Source of the DNA: Lichenicoccus roseus
Lineage (GTDB): Bacteria; Pseudomonadota; Alphaproteobacteria; Acetobacterales; Acetobacteraceae
Direction: 5' to 3'
Length of the DNA: 64,000 bases
NCBI RefSeq assembly: GCF_005844085.1
Contig: NZ_VCDI01000002.1
Span: 124,001 to 188,000, forward strand
Shown here: piece by piece, positions 40,161 to 48,270 of the stretch
Layout: each line of letters starts with the position of its first letter
How positions within the stretch are numbered: the first letter of the stretch is position 1
Made by a program: the position numbers and the translations under genes
The notes under the pieces: generated by a model
Database searches by the model: none
The model's input: only the letters and a program-made list of their open reading frames with translations
Told to the model about the DNA's origin: nothing

Positions 40161-40946
40161 ATGAACCGCAAGGGCGGCCCAGTCGCCGGAAGAGGGGGTG
40201 CCGGAAAGGGCGGTGCCGGAAAGGGCGGTGCCGGCAAGGCGACGACCGACGGCGTCGGTGCAACCCGCAGCAAGAGCGTCTCGCTGCGCACCGCCCGCGG
40301 CCGCACTACCGCCCAGCAGAAATGGCTGCAGCGGCAGCTCAACGACCCCTATGTGGTGGCCGCCCGCAAGCAGGGGTTCCGCTCCCGCGCCGCCTTCAAG
40401 CTGATCGAGCTGGACGATCGCTTCGGGCTGATCCGTCCCGGCCAGCGGATCGTCGATCTCGGCGCGGCCCCCGGCGGCTGGGCGCAGGTGGCGGTGCAGC
40501 GCGGCGCCACCGAGGTGGTGGGGGTGGACCTGCTGCCGGTGGAGCCGGTCGCCGGCGCTACCATCATCCAGGGCGACTTCAACGATCCGGAGCTGCCCGA
40601 CCGGCTGCGTGCGCTGCTTGGCGGCCCGGCGGACCTCGTGCTGTCGGACATGGCGCCCAACACCACCGGGCACGCCGCCACCGACCACCTCCGCATCATC
40701 GCACTCGCCGAGCTGGCGCTGGAGTTCGCGCTGCAGGTGCTGGCCGAGGGCGGCGGCTTCGTCGCCAAGGTGTTCCAGGGCGGCTCCGAGAAGCACATGC
40801 TGCTGCCGATGAAGCAGGCCTTCGCCCAGGTGCGGCACGCCAAGCCTCCGGCCAGCCGCAAGGAATCCAGCGAGCTCTACGTGGTCGCCACCGGCTTCCG
40901 GCCGGAACGCGCGGAGGCGTTGCGGGAACTGCTCTCCGAACGTTGA
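40161..40946 (+). CDS. rlmE: 23S rRNA (uridine-2'-O-)-methyltransferase RlmE (FtsJ/RrmJ)
   Basis: The 261-residue protein has an N-terminal low-complexity tail (three GAGKG repeats) and then the FtsJ methyltransferase: FRSRAAFKLIELDDRFGLIR, the SAM motif IVDLGAAPGGWAQVAVQRGA, ADLVLSDMAPNTTGHAATDH and GGGFVAKVFQGGSEKHMLLP, ending ASRKESSELYVVATGF. These supply the K-D-K-E catalytic set of ribose methyltransferases. RlmE methylates U2552 of 23S rRNA (E. coli numbering) in the A loop of the large subunit. GAGGAG lies 8 bases before the ATG. The tail repeats are a 15-base tandem DNA repeat, typical of an unstructured basic RNA-binding tail in alphaproteobacterial RlmE. Confidence 0.95.
   Translation: MNRKGGPVAGRGGAGKGGAGKGGAGKATTDGVGATRSKSVSLRTARGRTTAQQKWLQRQLNDPYVVAARKQGFRSRAAFKLIELDDRFGLIRPGQRIVDLGAAPGGWAQVAVQRGATEVVGVDLLPVEPVAGATIIQGDFNDPELPDRLRALLGGPADLVLSDMAPNTTGHAATDHLRIIALAELALEFALQVLAEGGGFVAKVFQGGSEKHMLLPMKQAFAQVRHAKPPASRKESSELYVVATGFRPERAEALRELLSER
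40197..40240 (+). repeat. 15-base tandem repeat within rlmE
   Basis: GGTGCCGGAAAGGGC occurs twice in identical form (40197-40211, 40212-40226) and a third copy diverges after GGTGCCGG. It encodes GAGKG repeats in the N-terminal tail of RlmE and could change copy number by slippage. Confidence 0.8.
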
Positions 40947-40988
40947 TCGAAAGTTGACCGGACGCTCCATTACCCGCCTCATGCAGAG

Positions 40989-43682
40989 ATGAGCGGATCC
41001 CGGTCCCCAGATCATCGCCCGCGCGACGCCGAGCGACGGAGGCTCGACGAGTACCGGCACGGCATGCGCAACTGGCGCCTGTGGGGCCCATATCTGAGCG
41101 ACCGGCAATGGGGCACGGTCCGCGAGGACTACAGCGACAACGGCGATGCCTGGGGCTACCTGCCGCACGAGCAGGCCCGCTCGCGGGTGTATCGCTGGGG
41201 CGAGGATGGGCTCGCCGGCATCTGCGACGACACCCAGCGCCTGTGCCTGTCACTCGCCCTGTGGAATGGCCGCGACCGCATGCTGAAGGAGCGGCTGTTC
41301 GGCCTGACCGGCCCGCAGGGCACCCATGGCGAGGACGTCAAGGAGCTGTACTGGCAGCTCGATGCGCTGCCGTCGCACACGTATCTGCGCATGCTCTATA
41401 AATATCCGCAGGCGGCATTCCCATACGAGCGGCTGGTCGAGGAGAGCCGGCGGCGTTCGCGCCACGAGGACGAGTTCGAGCTGATCGAGACCGGCGTGTT
41501 CGACGAGGGCCGGTATTTCGACGTGATGATCGAATACGCCAAGGCCGACGAGGCCGACCTGCTGATGCGCGTCACCGCCACCAATCGCGGTCCGGAACCC
41601 GCACGGCTGTTCGTGTTGCCGCAGATGTTCTTCGCCAACCACTGGTCGTGGCGCGAGAACCATCCGAAGCCGACCATGCGCAGCTACGGCCGCTCCTGCA
41701 TCGTTGCCGAGCACCGCATGCTGGGCCACTACACCTTCCATGTAGAACCCGGCACCGAGGTCGTTTTCTGCGAGAATGAGACCAACCCGGCGGTGATCGG
41801 ACTGCCGAAAGGCGATGGCGTCTACAAGGACGGCTTCCACGAGTATATCGTGAACGGTGACGCGCGGGCGATCCGGCGCGAGGGTCCGGCGACCAAATGC
41901 GCCGCCCTGCACGAGCACGTGCTGGCGCCGGGGGAAGCCTGGACGGTGCGCGTGCGACTTGTGCGTGGCGAGCCGATCATTCCGCCGTTCGCCGGCTTCG
42001 ATAGCCTGGTCGAGACGAGACGCGCCGAGGCCGACCGGTTCTATGCCTCGCTGCAGAAGGACATCCCTGATCCGGACGCGCGGCTGGTGCAGCGCCAGGC
42101 ACTGTCCGGCATGATCTGGAACAAGCAGTTCTACAGCATGGACGTGTATCGGTGGCTGCGCGGCGATCCGACGCTGCCGCCGCCGCCGGACAGCCGCCGG
42201 CGTGGCCGCAACCATGACTGGCGGCACTTGAATGCCGAAGACATCATCTCGATGCCGGACAAGTGGGAATATCCCTGGTTCGCCGCCTGGGATCTTGCCT
42301 TCCATTGCCTGACGCTGGCGCTGATCGATCCGGACTTCGCCAAGGAACAGCTGCTGCTGCTGGCGTCGGAAAGCTACATGCACCCGAATGGCCAGATCCC
42401 GGCCTACGAATGGAACTTCAGCGACAGCAATCCGCCGGTGCAGGCCTGGGCCGCCTGGCGGGTGTACCAGATAGAATGCGAGGCCAATGGCGGCCAGGGC
42501 GACCGCGGTTTCCTGGAGCAGATCTTCCACAAGCTGCTGCTGAACTTCGCATGGTGGGTCAACCGCAAGGACAACCAGGGCCGCAACGTGTTCCAGGGCG
42601 GCTTTCTCGGGCTCGACAATATCGGCGTGTTCGACCGCTCGCGGCCGCTGCCGATGGGCGGCTATCTGGACCAGACCGACGGCACCGCCTGGATGGCGAT
42701 GTTCGCGCTCAACATGATGCGCATCGCGCTGGAGCTGTCGCTGGAGGACAATGCGTTCGAGGATATCGCCAGCAAGTTCTTCGAGCATTTCCTCTACATC
42801 GCCCAGGCGCTGAACGATATCGGCGAGCGCGGCGTCGGGCTGTGGAGCGAAACCGACAAGTTCTTCCACGACGTGCTCAACCTGCCGGACGGTCGCATGC
42901 AGGAACTCAAGCTGCGCTCGATGGTGGGACTGACGCCCTTGTTCGCTGTCGAGACGCTGGAGCCCGACCTGCTGAAGCGCCTGCCGCGCTTCTCGCGCCG
43001 GCTGCACCTGTTCCTGAGCCGCCGTCCGGACCTGGCCGGGTTGGTGGCGCGCTGGGACGAGCCGGGCCTGGGCGAGCGCCGGCTGCTGTCGCTGCTGCGC
43101 GGCCATCGCATGAAACGCCTGCTGCTGCGCGTGCTGGATCCGGCGGAGTTCCTGTCCGACTACGGCATCCGCTCGCTGTCGCGCCACCACGCCGATAATC
43201 CCTACGTCTTCGAGAGTGACGGTGCCCGCATCCATGTCGGCTACGAGCCGGGCGAGAGCCGCACCGAGATGTTCGGCGGCAACTCGAACTGGCGCGGGCC
43301 GATCTGGTTTCCGGTCAACTTCCTGATCGTCGAGGCGCTCGACCGGTTCTACCATTATTATGGCCGTGACTTCCTGGTCGAGTGTCCGACCGCCTCCGGA
43401 CGGTTCCATACGCTGCGTGAGATCGCCGACGAGATCGCCTTGCGCCTGACCCGGCTGTTCCTCAAGGACGAGGATGGCCGACGGCCGTCGCTCGGTGAGG
43501 ATGCGATGATGCAGAGCGATCCGCATTTCGCCGGGCTGGTGCTGTTCCACGAATATTTCCACGGCGACAGCGGCCGCGGGCTGGGGGCGTCGCACCAGAC
43601 CGGCTGGACCGGGCTGGTCGCCAACCTGCTGGCCCGGAAGCCCGCCGCGAAGCCGCCGGCGCCGCGTGCCCCACCTGCCTGA
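40989..43682 (+). CDS. GH63-like glucosidase / glycoside hydrolase
   Basis: The 897-residue protein is a large alpha/alpha-barrel glycosidase of the GH63/mannosyl-oligosaccharide-glucosidase-like group. Recognisable blocks are WGPYLSDRQWGTVREDYSDN near the start, then KWEYPWFAAWDLAFHCLTLA, GQIPAYEWNFSDSNPPVQAW, NIGVFDRSRPLPMGGYLDQT and FGGNSNWRGPIWFPVNFLIV. The WxWD-type Asp and the later acidic residues in the barrel should supply acid and base. No signal peptide, so a cytoplasmic role in di- or oligosaccharide metabolism is likely, for example on glucosylglycerate, mannosylglycerate or trehalose-like solutes. The NRAMP-like gene overlaps its 3' end if the GTG start at 43666 is used. Confidence 0.85.
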   Translation: MSGSRSPDHRPRDAERRRLDEYRHGMRNWRLWGPYLSDRQWGTVREDYSDNGDAWGYLPHEQARSRVYRWGEDGLAGICDDTQRLCLSLALWNGRDRMLKERLFGLTGPQGTHGEDVKELYWQLDALPSHTYLRMLYKYPQAAFPYERLVEESRRRSRHEDEFELIETGVFDEGRYFDVMIEYAKADEADLLMRVTATNRGPEPARLFVLPQMFFANHWSWRENHPKPTMRSYGRSCIVAEHRMLGHYTFHVEPGTEVVFCENETNPAVIGLPKGDGVYKDGFHEYIVNGDARAIRREGPATKCAALHEHVLAPGEAWTVRVRLVRGEPIIPPFAGFDSLVETRRAEADRFYASLQKDIPDPDARLVQRQALSGMIWNKQFYSMDVYRWLRGDPTLPPPPDSRRRGRNHDWRHLNAEDIISMPDKWEYPWFAAWDLAFHCLTLALIDPDFAKEQLLLLASESYMHPNGQIPAYEWNFSDSNPPVQAWAAWRVYQIECEANGGQGDRGFLEQIFHKLLLNFAWWVNRKDNQGRNVFQGGFLGLDNIGVFDRSRPLPMGGYLDQTDGTAWMAMFALNMMRIALELSLEDNAFEDIASKFFEHFLYIAQALNDIGERGVGLWSETDKFFHDVLNLPDGRMQELKLRSMVGLTPLFAVETLEPDLLKRLPRFSRRLHLFLSRRPDLAGLVARWDEPGLGERRLLSLLRGHRMKRLLLRVLDPAEFLSDYGIRSLSRHHADNPYVFESDGARIHVGYEPGESRTEMFGGNSNWRGPIWFPVNFLIVEALDRFYHYYGRDFLVECPTASGRFHTLREIADEIALRLTRLFLKDEDGRRPSLGEDAMMQSDPHFAGLVLFHEYFHGDSGRGLGASHQTGWTGLVANLLARKPAAKPPAPRAPPA

Positions 43683-44970
43683 CCTCCCCATCCCAGAGGT
43701 AGGGGCGGCTGGTAGCGCGCTTTCGCAGCCGCCTTCGAGCATGATACGCAGGCTTGGCCCGGGCCTGATCACCGGGGCGGCCGACGATGATCCGAGCGGC
43801 ATTGCCACCTACAGCCAGGTCGGCGCGCAACTCGGCTACGGCCTCGCCTGGACCATGTTGTTCAGCCTGCCGTTCATGATCGTGATCCAGGAGATCAGCG
43901 CCCGCATCGGCTGCGTCACCGGACGTGGCATCGCCGACAACCTGCGCCGGCACTACCCGTCCTGGCTGGTGCGCGGCGTGGTGCTGCTGCTGCTGGCCGC
44001 CAACACGATCAATCTCGGCGCCGACCTGGGCGCGATGGGCGCGGCGCTCAAGCTGCTGCTCGGCGGCAGTTCCAGGCTCTACACCACCGGGTTCGGCATC
44101 CTCTGCGTAGTCGCGGAGATCTTCGTCAGCTATGCCGTCTATGCCGGCTTGCTGAAATGGCTGACGGTCTCGCTGTTCTCCTACGTGGCGGTGGTGTTCA
44201 CCGTGCACGTACCCTGGGGCAGGGCGCTCGCGGCGACCCTGCTGCCGCATCTCAGCTTCGACGGCGCCACCGCGACCGCCCTGGTTGCGGTGCTCGGCAC
44301 GACGATCAGCCCGTATCTTTTCTTCTGGCAGGCGGCGCTCGAGGTCGAGGATCGCGGGAGACGCAAGGTCCCGCCGCTCTGCGTCACGCCGGGCGCCGCG
44401 CCGGCGCAGTTCTCCCGCATCCGCTTCGATACCGTCATCGGCATGGGCGCCTCCAACCTTGTCGCGCTGTTCATCATCTTCGCGACCGCCGCCACGCTGC
44501 ATGCCAGCGGGGTCACCAACATCCAGACGTCGTCGCAGGCGGCCGAGGCGCTGCGGCCGATCGCAGGCGTCGCCACCTTCGCGGTGTTCGCCGCCGGCAT
44601 CATCGGTACCGGCCTGCTGGCGGTGCCGGTGCTGGCCGGATCGTCCGCCTATGCGCTGTCGGAGGCGCTGCACTGGCGCGAGGGCCTGGACCGCCGGCTG
44701 CTGCAGGCGAAATCGTTCTATGCCACCATCGCTGTCTCGACCGTGGCGGGCATCGGCCTCAACTTCACCACGCTCGACCCGGTGAAGGCGCTCTACTGGA
44801 GCGCGGTGGTCAACGGCGTGCTGTCGGCGCCGGTGATGGCGGTGATGATGCTGATCGCCTCGAACGGCCGCATCATGGGCCGCCTGACCCTGTCGCGGCC
44901 GATGCTGGCGTTCGGCTGGCTGGCCACCCTGGTGATGGCCGCCGCCAGCATCGGCTTCTTCGTGCTGTAG
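43666..44970 (+). CDS. NRAMP-family divalent metal transporter, divergent type
   Basis: The 434-residue protein has about eleven helices. TM1 reads LGPGLITGAADDDPSGIATY, where classical NRAMP proteins have DPGN. TM6 reads VAVLGTTISPYLFFWQAALE, where Mn/Fe transporters have the metal-binding A-M and an MPH motif; that methionine is missing. TM10-11 (PVLAGSSAYALSEALHWREG and GIGLNFTTLDPVKALYWSA) are typical for the clade. It should move divalent metal ions with protons across the inner membrane, but the metal may be other than Mn or Fe. The GTG at 43666 overlaps the glucosidase gene and has no ribosome site; ATG at 43741 would shorten it to 409 residues and begin directly at RRLGPG. Confidence 0.87.
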   Translation: MPHLPDLPIPEVGAAGSALSQPPSSMIRRLGPGLITGAADDDPSGIATYSQVGAQLGYGLAWTMLFSLPFMIVIQEISARIGCVTGRGIADNLRRHYPSWLVRGVVLLLLAANTINLGADLGAMGAALKLLLGGSSRLYTTGFGILCVVAEIFVSYAVYAGLLKWLTVSLFSYVAVVFTVHVPWGRALAATLLPHLSFDGATATALVAVLGTTISPYLFFWQAALEVEDRGRRKVPPLCVTPGAAPAQFSRIRFDTVIGMGASNLVALFIIFATAATLHASGVTNIQTSSQAAEALRPIAGVATFAVFAAGIIGTGLLAVPVLAGSSAYALSEALHWREGLDRRLLQAKSFYATIAVSTVAGIGLNFTTLDPVKALYWSAVVNGVLSAPVMAVMMLIASNGRIMGRLTLSRPMLAFGWLATLVMAAASIGFFVL

Positions 44971-45058
44971 ACTGCAGGCCCGCCCAGCCGGCATTCCCGG
45001 TTGCGTGTCCATGCGGCGGACAGGCATGACCGGCCGGATCGGCACCATCCGGCCAGGC

Positions 45059-45178
45059 CTGACCCTCTGCGCCTGATGGCGCAGCAGGTCCTGGTCGATG
45101 TCGATGCCGGCGAGTAGCGCAATCCGGACTTCCTCGCGATCAACCCGGCGGCAGGCATCGGCTTCTTCGTCCTGCAGG
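45059..45178 (+). pseudogene. Decayed duplicate of the maiA 5' end joined to the NRAMP 3' end
   Basis: 45059-45148 reads like a damaged copy of the maiA start: CTGACCCTCTGCGCC for maiA CTGACCCTCTATGCC, then CTGGTCGATGTCGATG and TTCCTCGCGATCAACCCG for maiA TTCCTGGCGATCAACCCG. In-frame stops interrupt it and about 55 bases of the maiA counterpart are missing. Immediately after, 45152-45178 repeats the NRAMP gene's last codons (GCATCGGCTTCTTCGT) and the CTGCAGG that follows its stop. So a segment running from the NRAMP 3' end into maiA was duplicated in tandem and the first copy decayed. Confidence 0.7.
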
Positions 45179-45243
45179 CGGCGCGCTGGACCGCAACCGG
45201 CCGGTCGCGGCATGATCGGCGCCAACCATCCGGGAGACGACGC

Positions 45244-45924
45244 GTGGCCGACCAGAGTGCAAGCAAGCCGCATCTGACCCTCTATGCCTACTGGCGCACC
45301 TCGGCGACGTACCGGGTGCGGGTGGCGCTGGCGCTCAAGGGGCTGGCCGCGGAGGAGCGGCTGGTCGACATCGATGGCGGCGAGCATCTGCGACCGGAGT
45401 TCCTGGCGATCAACCCGCAGGGCGCGATCCCGGCGCTGGTGGTAGAAGGGCATGCGCCGCTCACCCAGTCGCTGGCGATCCTGGAATTTCTCGACGAGCA
45501 GCATCCCGAGCCGGCGCTGCTGCCGGCCGATGCGTATGGCCGGGCACGGGTGCGTTCGCTGGCCGCCACGATGGCCAGCGACACCCATCCGCTGATTGTG
45601 CCGCGGGTGCGGAAATACCTGAAGGAGGCAGCCGGGTTCGACGATGCGGCATGGCGTGCCTGGCAGACCCAGTGGTTTACCCGCGGCTTCACCGACATCG
45701 AGGCTCGGCTGCGGGACGACCCGGCGACCGGCAGGTTCTGCCACGGCAACAGCCTGACGATCGCCGATATCTGCCTCGCCAGCGTCGAGGCGGTCGCCCG
45801 GGTGTTCAGGATCAAGGTGGACAACATCCCGACCGTCGACCGCATCGTCGCCGAGTGCAACAGGCACGACCCATTCAGCCGCGCCGACCCGCTGGTCCAG
45901 GTCGGCGCGCCCGGTCCCGTCTGA
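45244..45924 (+). CDS. maiA: Maleylacetoacetate isomerase (zeta-class GST)
   Basis: The 226-residue protein has a thioredoxin-like domain starting LTLYAYWRTSATYRVRVALA, then VDIDGGEHLRPEFLAINPQG and LTQSLAILEFLDEQHPEPAL, and an all-helical C-terminal domain with TIADICLASVEAVARVFRI. These are the motifs of maleylacetoacetate isomerase, the glutathione-dependent step of tyrosine/homogentisate degradation. The zeta-class SSCSYRVR motif is TSATYRVR here, as in many bacteria. GTG at 45244 has GGGAG seven bases upstream. No fumarylacetoacetase or homogentisate dioxygenase is adjacent. A decayed copy of its first third lies immediately upstream. Confidence 0.9.
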   Translation: MADQSASKPHLTLYAYWRTSATYRVRVALALKGLAAEERLVDIDGGEHLRPEFLAINPQGAIPALVVEGHAPLTQSLAILEFLDEQHPEPALLPADAYGRARVRSLAATMASDTHPLIVPRVRKYLKEAAGFDDAAWRAWQTQWFTRGFTDIEARLRDDPATGRFCHGNSLTIADICLASVEAVARVFRIKVDNIPTVDRIVAECNRHDPFSRADPLVQVGAPGPV

Positions 45925-45934
45925 TCGCGCCGGA

Positions 45935-46351
45935 TTATTGGCCCAGGGCGGTCGCGACTTCCACCGGGGCAGCCGATGCCGTCGCCTGGGCCACCAGCGC
46001 CGATCCGGTGGATGCCATCTGGATCCGCTGACGGGCCACTGCCCAGGCGTCACCCATCGCACGCTGGTAGCAGTCGAACAGGCTGTCGTCGGAGACGATC
46101 GTGTTCCCTCCGGCGTCCATGCAGACCCGCCGTGCGGCCACGCTGATGCGATGATGCAGCCGTCGCTGGTCATCGGGCGCTGCCAGGTTCAGGTCGGAGA
46201 CCGGGACCGCGCGCGTGACGACCGCCATGTCGCCGTCGGCAGTGACCTCCTCGCGCGAGGGCGCCGCCGCGGATGCGGGGGTGAGATCGAGGATCAGAGC
46301 GGCACCGGTGAACAGGATCGCGAGTGTGGCAAGTTTGCCGAGCGAGTCCAT
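45935..46351 (-). CDS. UrcA family protein
   Basis: The 138-residue protein has a signal peptide (MDSLGKLATLAILFTGAALI, ending ASAAAP) and a mature domain with TRAVPVSDLNLAAPDDQRRL, HHRISVAARRVCMDAGGN and LFDCYQRAMGDAWAVARQRI. The pattern V-x-Y/S-xDLDL...aL..Ri..AA..vC..........C is the UrcA family, secreted proteins of alphaproteobacteria and others with two conserved cysteines likely joined as a disulfide. Function unknown. AGGAG is seven bases before the ATG. The promoter side contains a T-rich stretch at 46375-46390. It is convergent with maiA and divergent from the LytTR gene. Confidence 0.85.
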   Translation of the reverse strand: MDSLGKLATLAILFTGAALILDLTPASAAAPSREEVTADGDMAVVTRAVPVSDLNLAAPDDQRRLHHRISVAARRVCMDAGGNTIVSDDSLFDCYQRAMGDAWAVARQRIQMASTGSALVAQATASAAPVEVATALGQ

Positions 46352-46561
46352 TATGATCTCCTGACTAAAAGGGATGCTTTTTGTTTTTCCCAGACGGAGG
46401 TCGCCGAAACCGAAGTAGTGTCCGGCATCGGATCCGTCGTGCAATCGTACGGGACCAGGAACATTTCTTCCGCCACCGGGCGACGGACGGCTCGATACGT
46501 GTGACGAAGGCGGTGGAACCACCGCGAACGTCGCCCCCGCCCGCTCAGCAGCGATTGGGAC

Positions 46562-47311
46562 ATGGCCGACACCGTCAGTGCGATCATTGCCGAGGACGAG
46601 CGCAACATGCACAGCGACCTGCAGGCGCGCCTGCGCAGGCTGTGGCCGGAACTGCGGATTGTCGCCGCCGCCGGCGATTGCCTCCAGGTCCTGTCGTTGT
46701 CCACGACATGGCAGCCGGAAGTGCTGTTCCTCGATACGGAGATGCCGCCGCTGGGTGGCCTGGAGGTGGCGCGGCGGCTCTCCGCCAACTGCCATGTCGT
46801 GTTCCTCAGCGACCGTGACCACCATGCCGTCGATGCCTTCCGGCTGGGTGCCACCGACTACGTGCTGAGGCCGTTCGACGACGAGCGGTTGGCAAGCACG
46901 CTGCAGCGACTCAGGCAGCGCCTCGGCACACCAACTTCGTCGGTGGAGGCGATGGTGCGCGGGCTGCTCCCGGCGATACGGCCGAAGGACTACATAACCT
47001 GGATCAAGGCGTCGCGCGGGAACGACATCGAGCTCATCAGGGTATCCGACATCCAGTATTTCCAGTCAGGCATGAAATACACCAGTGTCCACACCTGCTT
47101 GCGCGAAGCCCTGATCCGGCGTCCGGTGAAGGAGCTGGTCACCCAGCTGGATCCGGACCGCTTCTGGCAGATCCACCGCTCGACGATCGTCAATGTCGAA
47201 GCCATCGACAGGATCAGTCGCGATCATTCCGAGATGCGGGTGAGGCTGCGCACCACCGGCACATGTCTCGCGGTCAGCGACGCCTACCGGCACCTGTTCC
47301 GGCAGATGTAG
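46562..47311 (+). CDS. LytTR-family response regulator
   Basis: The 249-residue protein has a receiver domain (residues 1-120) and a LytTR DNA-binding domain (about 150-245). The receiver has the acidic pair in SAIIAEDERNMHSDL, the phospho-acceptor Asp in PEVLFLDTEMPPLGGLEVAR and Ser in VVFLSDRDHHAVDAFRLGA, but the conserved lysine of the KPF motif is an arginine (DYVLRPFDDERLA). The LytTR part reads WIKASRGNDIELIRVSDIQY, GMKYTSVHTCLREALIRRPV and FWQIHRSTIVNVEAIDRISR. No sensor kinase gene is adjacent. DNA targets are likely nearby, for example the urcA or IclR promoters, but nothing shows it. Confidence 0.9.
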   Translation: MADTVSAIIAEDERNMHSDLQARLRRLWPELRIVAAAGDCLQVLSLSTTWQPEVLFLDTEMPPLGGLEVARRLSANCHVVFLSDRDHHAVDAFRLGATDYVLRPFDDERLASTLQRLRQRLGTPTSSVEAMVRGLLPAIRPKDYITWIKASRGNDIELIRVSDIQYFQSGMKYTSVHTCLREALIRRPVKELVTQLDPDRFWQIHRSTIVNVEAIDRISRDHSEMRVRLRTTGTCLAVSDAYRHLFRQM

Positions 47312-47321
47312 GACTGCCGGC

Positions 47322-48128
47322 TCACCCGGCTTCTGGACGCCGCGCACCCAGCTCGTGCGAGATCGTCCGCGCCGCGCCGACCACCAGGGCGGCGACCGGG
47401 CCGAGGCGCTCGTCGGTCATGCGCGCCATCGGGCCGGATGCCGAGATGGCGCCGACGACGTCGCCGTTCTCGTCATGGATCGGTGCGGCCAGGCATCGCA
47501 GCCCGACGGCATGCTCCTCGTCGTCTATCGCATGGCCGACGCGACGCGAGCGCTCTAGTTCGGCGCGCAGCAGGGCCGGGCTGCCGATGGTCCTCACGGT
47601 CAGGCACTGCATGCCCTGGCGACGCAGGATGCGCGCCAGCGCCTTGTCCGACCACGACATCAGGATCGCCTTGCCGACGGCGGAACAGTGCAGCGGCACC
47701 CGCGAACCCGGCCGGGCAAAGGCGCGCATCATCTGCCGGCACTCGACCTGCGCCAGGTAGACCGCCATGCCGTCATCCTCGACGGCGAGATTGACCGTCT
47801 CGCCGGTCTCCTCCATCAGCACGCGCATGTGCGGCCGCGCCAGCCCGATCAGGCTGCGTGTCTTGGTGAAGCCGCAGCCGGCCACGAAGGCCTGCATGCC
47901 GATCGACCATAGCCGCCTGTCCTGGTCGAAGCGCACGTAGCGCTCCTGTTCGAGCGTGGTGAGCAGGCGGTGCGCCGTCGAGGAGGGCAGGCCGGCCTGC
48001 TGCGCAAGCTCGGTCAGGCTCATGCCGCCTTCAGGCGCTTCCGCGATGCGGTTCAGCAGCGACAGCGCCCGGACCAGGGACTGCACCTGGTCGCTGCCTC
48101 CGCGCACGAGCCCGGTACGCGTCGTCAT
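47322..48128 (-). CDS. IclR-family transcriptional regulator
   Basis: The 268-residue protein has the N-terminal winged helix (VQSLVRALSLLNRIAEAPEG then GMSLTELAQQAGLPSSTAHR) and the C-terminal IclR effector domain, with LIGLARPHMRVLMEETGETV, VPLHCSAVGKAILMSWSDKA, GHAIDDEEHAVGLRCLAAPI and GDVVGAISASGPMARMTDE. Relatives such as AllR and IclR sense glyoxylate or related C2/C3 acids. This gene sits directly opposite the cluster that makes and uses glyoxylate, so control of that cluster is the natural inference. ATG at 48128; a GGAA-N4-TTCC palindrome 54-65 bases upstream is a candidate operator. Confidence 0.9.
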   Translation of the reverse strand: MTTRTGLVRGGSDQVQSLVRALSLLNRIAEAPEGGMSLTELAQQAGLPSSTAHRLLTTLEQERYVRFDQDRRLWSIGMQAFVAGCGFTKTRSLIGLARPHMRVLMEETGETVNLAVEDDGMAVYLAQVECRQMMRAFARPGSRVPLHCSAVGKAILMSWSDKALARILRRQGMQCLTVRTIGSPALLRAELERSRRVGHAIDDEEHAVGLRCLAAPIHDENGDVVGAISASGPMARMTDERLGPVAALVVGAARTISHELGARRPEAG

Positions 48129-48181
48129 GCTGTCTAAGCCGCTGATTTACCCACGGTCATGTAGCTCGTTCTCGCCATGCG

Positions 48182-48193
48182 GGAAAGCCTTCC
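48182..48193. promoter_or_regulatory. Candidate IclR-type operator
   Basis: GGAA (48182-48185) and TTCC (48190-48193) flank AGCC in the 142-base region between the IclR gene and the dehydrogenase gene. IclR-type sites commonly contain TGGAAA/TTTCCA half-sites. Short palindromes of this size occur by chance, so confidence is low. Confidence 0.25.
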
Positions 48194-48270
48194 ACGAAGA
48201 CGGTTTTCATGCTGGGATGAGAAGTACTCGGGGCGCTGGATAACGACTTCCGAGACGGGGAGAGAACTCA

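Noticed and set aside
43462-46173. A 903-codon minus-strand open frame covering the NRAMP and maiA genes
   Set aside because: It crosses two well-supported genes and an intergenic region and has no domain; long open antisense frames are expected at this GC content.
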